Source of the DNA: Polyporus tsugae
Lineage: Eukaryota > Basidiomycota > Agaricomycetes > Polyporales > Polyporaceae
Direction: 5' to 3'
Assembly (NCBI GenBank): GCA_024305745.1
Contig: JAHRBS010000007.1
Coordinates: 1,798,001-1,862,000, forward strand
Length of the DNA: 64,000 nucleotides
Shown one piece after another: positions 57,580-64,000 of this stretch; the first letter of the stretch is position 1; each line of letters starts with the position of its first letter. Under the pieces are notes generated by a model. That model was not told where the DNA came from and made no database searches. It worked only from the letters and a program-made list of their open reading frames with translations. The translations under genes were made by a program, and so were the position numbers.

Positions 57580-58443
57580 TTACTCCAGGGAATAGTCCTG
57601 GATCAGGACCGTTTCCAACCACGACCTTGGGCTACTGGGCCCCGAGCTAGGGGTCACGGACCCCGCGCTGCCGCCAGCCATCGTCGAGGAAGTATCGATG
57701 GACAACAACGGAGGGTAGGCCACGCTGGCAGCACCATCGCCGAATTGGTACTGCGGGGCTGGACGTTGTGAAGACAGGAAAAGCAAGTTGAGAACAGTGA
57801 CGGAGCACTGAGACTAGTTTGCGATTGACTTACTATGGTAGTAGCTGGCCGCCGCGCCTTGATTGGACGGTCCGGCAACGGGCTGCTCGGCGGGAGTTGG
57901 CCTCGCGACTGGACTCGGAGAGTGTAGGGATGAAGACAAGGGCGAAGGATAAGGGCAGGTCATTATGTGCTCGCGAGCAAACGAGCTGGTATACTGACCT
58001 TTGCCGAACGAGCAGGGCAGCCTGTTCATCGCGCAGGTCCCGCACGATTTGTTGCCACCGCCAGGCGCGCGACGACAACGCATTTTCTTCGCCTTGCTAC
58101 AATCACAGGTTCAGAGGCATAGTGTGTCCGTAAAGGGGATAAGCACTCACCAGTTGGTGCACGAACCAGAACGAACGCCACCCTGGTTCTGGGGGCCCCC
58201 GGGCCCATGCGCGGTCGTGAGGTCCCATGTGCAGTCCCTGCTTGCTTTGTTACACCTCTTACAAGACGTTCCAACGCCTCCGGGGGCGTCGCACGCGACT
58301 TAAGACGCGTGAATGTGAGTGCAACGACGCGTTGAGCGATGACAATGACGAGCAAGGGGTGGTGTGCGTGAAGACGAACCTTTCTTAGACGAGCAGTAGT
58401 TGCAGGCCACGCTGGCACGCTTCTTCTTGAAAGGGTTCTTCAT
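57580..58443 (-). CDS. Small protein with two Zn2Cys6 clusters
   Basis: Exons 58443-58380, 58298-58151, 58096-57999, 57908-57834 and 57758-57580 encode 187 aa. The first six-cysteine set is Cys14, 17, 24, 34, 37, 44 (CX2CX6CX9CX2CX6C; CNYCSSKKVAC, SCKRC). The second is Cys68, 71, 78, 89, 92, 99 (CX2CX6CX10CX2CX6C; CTNCKAKKMRC, SCGTC). Each matches the fungal Zn2Cys6 DNA-binding cluster with basic residues between Cys2 and Cys3. The rest is a proline/serine-rich tail ending SWLETVLIQDYSLE, a possible short activation segment. No fungal-specific middle homology domain is present, and the protein is far smaller than normal Zn2Cys6 regulators. Likely a nuclear DNA-binding protein; targets unknown. 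A TATA-like CTATATAG lies 58 bases upstream. A paralogue starts beyond the window end and finishes at 63506. Confidence 0.78.
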
Positions 58444-61400
58444 TCTAGGAGGGAGAGAAAGGGGCGCGGGGTACAGCGTGGTCTTGGGGTATGCCCGGGG
58501 CTATATAGGTGCCTGAGGTTGGGGGAGAAGGGGTTCAAGCGCGAGGGTCGTCTGTAAACCAACCCCGTTGCCGCATTTTCCCAGGGGAGGCCGTAATCCT
58601 GGAGTTTTCCGGCTGCCGATGATCATGCCTAAACTGTGGGAGCGCAAGCAAATTCAGCTCGATCTCCTATAGGTGGGGATTTGGCGTGGTCGCGGACGCG
58701 CGTCCTCGCTATGCCCGCCGCGAGAGCTTCGCGTGAGGAAGGAACGGGGACCACCCGTCCAAGTGCTCCGTAATGGTGCGACAAGCGAAAAGAAGACGCA
58801 CCGGCTGCGACTGAACGAGTCATGACGAAACCGAAAGAGGACAGAAGGGGGATGGTGCATCAAGAGAGATTGAGGAATTAGAGGAATATGGCGCTATCCG
58901 CAGCACCGGGGCCAGTGCATCCATTCGGCGTGTCATGCCTAACGGAGCGACGCACAATTATGCCAGCTCGCACGTCGACCGCCGACGACGGCACAATGTG
59001 CACAGCCGGATACCTGTGGAGGCGGACGAGGACGGTGAGTCGGGCAACATGACAGGCGCCGGTCTCGGGAAGCAGGCCATAGACGGCAAAAGTCGCATTC
59101 CAGGAACCGAATATTTACGTATTACCGCCAAGCAGCGAGGAATTCGCGACCTTCGCCCGTCTCTCTCGGCTCGTAGAGCGCGGGCCGAGGCAACCTCCGA
59201 TGGCTGCAGCTCAGATATGCGACGCAAAAAGCGAGGGACGGAGGACAAAAGGGTTCCGAAGGCGAGGGATGGCATGCCATTGTGGCAGACCTTTTGGTCT
59301 CTATCGGGCAGGCGCTGCGTTCGGCATATCCGACCCTGAGGCCTGAGGCCAGGTATATGCAGTGATTCTTCCATGTCAAAGAATGCAGCACCTTGGGAAC
59401 ACAATCAGGCGCAGTATCCAACCAGAACGTACCTTCACAACCCTGCGTAATGACGCCCGCTGGGTTTTCAGCACCCTTCCTCGTCAAACCCCGCACAATG
59501 TAGCTTTTCCGAGCATATTCTTCTCTTCCGGTCAGGGGTCTGCGTCTTCGCGAAGGCCTGGCGCGTTCTTAGAAATCTGTTGGAGCCGGAACCGGCGGAC
59601 CACGCAGCATATTACGTTGGAGGTGTTCAGCATTGGGCGTGTTGCCACGCCCAAGTGCGTGCATACTGTATTGAGGCACTGCCAGTGTATTCGAGAAAAT
59701 GGTAATGGGGGCGAGACGCACTGTTCCCGGACACATGTCGATTGCGCGCGAACCCACGACACTTGAATAGGGTTTATCACGAAGGGATTCGGCATGCTAT
59801 CCGACCTGTAAGCGGTAGTCAGGGTGCGCGCAGGCACAATGACGACAGCGCCGATAGATGAGACGAGTAAGGGAGCAGCGCGAAGCCCTAAGCCACGTTC
59901 GCACCCATTGGGGCAGCGCAGACAATAACAGGCCATGCGAATGCCCCCAGCGCGGTGGGCTCGGCAGTGTCTTCTCGACGTCGGCATCGATGCGGAGGGC
60001 GCAGGAGAACAGAGTTCACCGCAACGAGATCTACAATCTTCCCACGGAAATCCACCAGATCCTGCGCCCGGTGCCAAATCTGATCATTCCCATTGTCCCA
60101 GACGCCGACCTCGGCGCTGGACAAAATGATTCCGAATCGAAATCGAACGCTGGCTCGAAGAATAGAACCCAAGCATCTTCAAGAAGTCGCCTTTCCAGTA
60201 CTGTGCTTCGGATGAGTCCGTGTGCGTACACGCGCAGGACACACGAAGATGAGCGCAGTCCCCTTTCTCCGTCTTCCAGTCCAGTCGCGTAGGTGCTCCT
60301 TGTCAGAAAACCTTTGAGCGCGTCGCGCGGCCGAGAAGCAGAAGAGCCTGCTTACCAGAGCCGACAAACACCAACATAGCGCTGACTGACTGACCGAAGT
60401 GCCTTGCGCCTGACGGAGGCACGGCTCAACGAGTGCGACTTCTCGACCGCCAGTATGCGGTCGCCAATGCGCTCTCCGAAGGCGAGATATCAAGAGACGA
60501 CACATACAGATGATCTTGATCATGCTGTAATGAAAAAAAAACTTCGATCCACTAACAGGGGGTGGGCCGCGAACGAGGTGGGCACCTTCGAGGATGTGAT
60601 TTCGATGTACGGCACTGAACTGCGTGCCGTGGGCGATGAGGTGGGCACCCTACCGACGCCCTTGCCAGGCCGCCGTGGATGACAACGCCGTCCGGGAACT
60701 TGCGCGCCTTCCATTTGACACGGCGAGACGCATCGCGCGCGACTTGATAGGCCTAATCGCGCTCACGCAGCTTCTTGACGGGCTGCACCTTTCAAATGGC
60801 ACATATGCTGGTTATGCTTTGGGGCGCCGCTGACGCAATAACGCGGTGTTCAACATTAGCCGATGCCTAGGTGAGTAAGGACGCTACGTACGCATCGGCG
60901 ATGTTCTGACAAGTGATCCTGAGTGTTTGAGAAGGCAGCCGTGAAGTGACGTCCGGCACTGCATAGCGATGATGGAATGAGTTTACGTGGGTAGAAAGAA
61001 CCCTGGGTATACAAGTCAAAGCGACATGAACCATGGCAGGACGTCATGGACGTCACCGGGGATGGAGATGGAGGCGGCGGGCGATGGGGCGTCGCGAGAA
61101 AAGTCACGTCAACGTGTCTGCCAACGGCGAGGAGGAATGGGTCGTCCTCACCCCAGCGTCGATAACAACGTCCAAATGCAGGGTAGATACTTGCTAGAAT
61201 GCGAGGATGAAAGCCGAGTGACCTCGCCAATTTGGGTCGCGCGCGAGGTCGACGCCAGCAGTGACAGTGTTCTCCCGCTCCACAACTGTACGAACCCCGC
61301 AGGTCCAGCCAGATGGAGCGCGCTAGGTGCCGGACAGGTGGGAATACCAAGGATAGATGTAGAATATACCTAGCGGCGACTAGCACAAAAGGAAAGGCGG

Positions 61401-63505
61401 CTGGGCATCTAGAAGCCATGTCTTGATGCAGGGTCTCGGCGCTGTGTGAATGAAGAGGCTGGTGCGCGGGGAGGAGTTGCATACATGGGGCCCTCGCAGT
61501 GCCTTTCTGGGAGTTTGTCATTCACCATGTCAAACTCTAAAAAAGAAACGGCGAGGTCCTCGCTGTCGAGTCGCAGGGGTGTGGTCAAAAGGTTGACTGA
61601 GGGCTTACCCATGGGTTTGCGACCATAAGGCCCCACTGCAAACCTCCGACATAAGTCCATGACACACTGCGGGGTATGCGTCGGTGCGGAATCCTTCAAC
61701 AGTCGAGCGAAGCCAGCGAGGGGAAGGCGGCGTGGCTGTAGTCGGTGAGATGTCGAGATCGGCATTGACTATTGAGAGGAAGAGTCGAGTCGACATAGGC
61801 AACATGTTGGGCAGAAGCGGGAGGGACCCGTCCATCGCGACGGACGCTGCACGACACAGTCACAGCGGGGCGCCGGAGCAGGTTGCGACCGGCTATTTCC
61901 TATTTCGTCCAGTCATCATCGCAGGTACGGCGCTTAAATGCTCAGCCTCCACCGTGCCGCCATGTTCCGAGTGAGTTCGGTAGACCACGCTTCGGTACGT
62001 GTGGCTTCTCATACGCACCGCTTTCCTAGTCTAATCCTATTGCCCTCAGCCTGCAGCGTAGAGAACACCGATTGCAGCATGAGCGGGGCCGACCTTGTCG
62101 GGCTGCCGCAGGCAAACCTTTCCGCGTCTTGTACATTTGGGTTCTATATGCTCCTTGGCCCTATGATCTCTCTTAGCAGGACACGTACGAGTATATCGCA
62201 CTCCTGTTGCGAGACGTAGCCCACAACATTATCCAAGAAACCTGGGTATGACTATGTCCGTTCCATTCTTGGCGATACCTGTCAAATACATTGACATTCA
62301 AACACTACAGAGCCCCGGAGATTATTGAGGAAGACGTCCCCAGGCTTCCTGAAAGCACCATGCGACTACTGCGGAGCCGTCTGGACCCGCGCGTCCGTAC
62401 GGGACCGTGGTGTACTCTCTTCGCGCCTTCTCAACGTCAGCGACCTTCTGCCTCAGCACCAAACCATTGACACTTGACACGCCAAGGTATATCGAGCGCG
62501 ATACATACTATCACCTCCATCTGCGTGAGAGACACGCGTCGCCCGGAAAGACAATCCAGGTAGCGTAATCGTGAAGGCGCCTGCATCTAGTCCCGCGGGC
62601 CCGACGGGTAGTGCCTTTCTCGTCTAATCCCCGTCTTCCCCAGGCCGCCAATCGAGCAGGACCTTGTTGGACGTCGTTGGTCGTTGGGACTTTGTGCGCG
62701 CGGGTCTGTGCCGGGACACCACCCAACCACACACTGAGCTTCGAGCTTCTGGCTTCTAGCCTCGCCTCCGCGCCGCGGGGTGACATGCATACAGTGGCGA
62801 GAGTAATGGTCTCCGCATTGCTTATCGCGCTCTGCACCCTTCTGGCTTACGTATTCGTCGTCATCGCAGACTCTTCTTGAGCGACTGCCTTGGTGCAGGC
62901 CATGTCAGGCGACGGCGACCGAGCGGCGATACCCCCAGCGAAGCTCGCGCAATACGGCATCTCAACTGGACCCGGACGACGCCAGATACCGATCCAATAG
63001 CCGTCGCCGCGACCGACGACGATCGATTCGCCCGCGCGCACTTGACTGGTTGGAGCGCGAAGTTCATTTCCGCGATGACGCAGCGGGGCTGGGCGCACAC
63101 ATCAGGTGACAACCAGCTGCAGTGGGCCTCTCGGGCAGGCAGTCGCGGGCCCTCGGGCTGGAAATGGCGACGCAGCTCCTCCGAGCGCGCCGTGGAGGAA
63201 GGTGGGTTCAGTCTTGGTCAGCGGCCTTGCTGTGCTACATATGAACCTAGGTACCGGCAATCCAAATTCTCTCAGTCTGGTGGCACTTGACGATCAAGCT
63301 AGGTGATCTTCCAAGTTCCCAGCTTCCCACACAAAATAAACAACATGAATACAATCGCAAGCGTATGATACTAGTACTAACAAACAACCTCTGGGCAGTC
63401 CAAATGTAAGCTACAGATTACGACCTAGAACCAAGAGTGAAGCATTATACAGAAGTTAGAGACAGCCTTGAAACGCTGAGAGATAAGTAGCAGAGGAGCC
63501 TCCGA
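58444..63505. other. 5-kb gene-poor tract
   Basis: No gene could be supported. Noted: a 134-codon ATG-led plus frame 58935-59339, polar and basic; minus frames of 181 (60077-59532) and 221 codons (61521-60856) without motifs; a plus stretch at about 62180-62240 reading DTYEYIALLLRDVAHNIIQE between an AG and a GTATGA, which looks like one exon of a lost or unrecognised gene; and a short hydrophobic end at 62800-62880. The tract may be decayed genes or repeats. Confidence 0.35.
58501..58508 (-). promoter_or_regulatory. TATA-like element of the Zn2Cys6 gene
   Basis: CTATATAG 58 bases before the ATG at 58443 on the minus strand. Confidence 0.45.
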
Positions 63506-64000
63506 TTACTGCGCGGCGTACGCCTCGTAAAGGGTCTCCTCATACGTCTCGGCCTCGGGTGAGGGGGCAAGACAAACCTCCTTCCAGTTGCCACGGCTCG
63601 GGCTGTTGGTCCTCGTGATTGGCGAGACGGACGTGGAACCTGAACTTGAAGAGAGACCGTCGACCCCCGCTGTGGGGTCCACGGTCAACGCCGGACGACG
63701 GTCTGAGAGGCCAGCAAGAAGCCCAGGACGAAAGACAGAAAGATGCCAGCTGTGATCAATGAGAGCAATGAACCGAATCAACTCCACGCAACTCACCCAT
63801 AGACAGCGCGCTGGGGTAGTTGGACGGGCCTGCGACGGGCTCTGCAGGGTCGGCTTGGCCGTCGTTCACTAAAGAGGCGACAACGACGGCATTACAAGGG
63901 ACAGGAATGGTGGTGAGTCGTGACGGCGGAGAGCGTGCACAGGAGAGCACAGGAGAGGAGAACGTTCAATGACATGTTGGCGGGTATGAGGGAATAATCG
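63506..64000 (-). CDS. 3' part of a paralogue of the double-Zn2Cys6 gene (partial)
   Basis: Two exons are inside the window: 63868-63797 and 63702-63506. They end in a stop and join in phase. The first has EPVAGPSNYPSALSM, matching AEQPVAGPSNQGAAAS of the gene at 57580. The second has LTVDPTAG...SGSTSVSPITRTNSPSRGNW, matching LLSIDTSS...GSVTPSSGPSSPRSW. Intron phases are the same. The 5' exons, where Zn2Cys6 clusters would lie, are beyond position 64000 or not identified; 63869-64000 is probably intron. The tail differs (ETYEETLYEAYAAQ). So the DNA-binding part is inferred from the paralogue, not seen. Confidence 0.6.

Overview
The window reads as nuclear DNA of a filamentous basidiomycete, most likely an Agaricomycete such as a wood-decay polypore. 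Genes are closely packed on both strands. Most are broken by many short introns (about 48-75 nt, GT..AG, with CTAAC/CTGAC-type branch sites). Gene content is eukaryotic and fungal: CCT chaperonin, NDC80, SF3A1, ATG8, a fungal TmpA-type membrane protein and Zn2Cys6 proteins. There is no sign of bacterial operons, CRISPR or rRNA. Species-level placement cannot be made by eye. Exon coordinates below come from reading splice sites and checking that the reading frame closes across every junction; no transcript or database evidence was available.

Layout. 0.8-2.1 kb: an unrecognised minus-strand gene built partly from tandem exon-intron repeats. 3.7-11.1 kb, plus strand: HID1, then two tandem RAD51-paralogue genes of XRCC3/Rad57 type. 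11.5-15.7 kb, minus strand: a four-TM protein, a small hypothetical gene, ATG8 and MRP10 (mS37). 16.1-22.3 kb: tail-anchored UBC6-type E2 (+), SF3A1 (-), MRPL31/mL60 (+) and CMS1 (-). 24.1-32.2 kb: a thaumatin-like secreted protein (+), a decayed WD40 gene (-), an ERI1-type 3'-5' exonuclease (+) and a TmpA-like oxidoreductase (-). 34.4-41.2 kb: divergent NDC80 (-) and MOG1 (+), then an Atg38/NRBF2-like protein (-). 41.6-51.5 kb: two small divergent genes, CCT1 (+), CDC27/APC3 (+) and an acidic disordered protein (+). 53.1-64 kb: an SRR1-like protein (-), then a gene-poor tract holding a small double-Zn2Cys6 protein (-) and, cut by the window end, a paralogue of it (-).

The genes do not form one pathway. 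They are mostly conserved housekeeping genes (splicing, mitochondrial ribosome, ER ubiquitin conjugation, autophagy, kinetochore and anaphase control) mixed with lineage-specific genes. The most unusual points are the homologous 50-nt introns of the first gene, the tandem RAD51 paralogues, the paired Zn2Cys6 proteins that carry two clusters each, and several introns far longer than the local norm in ERI1, NDC80, CDC27 and SRR1.
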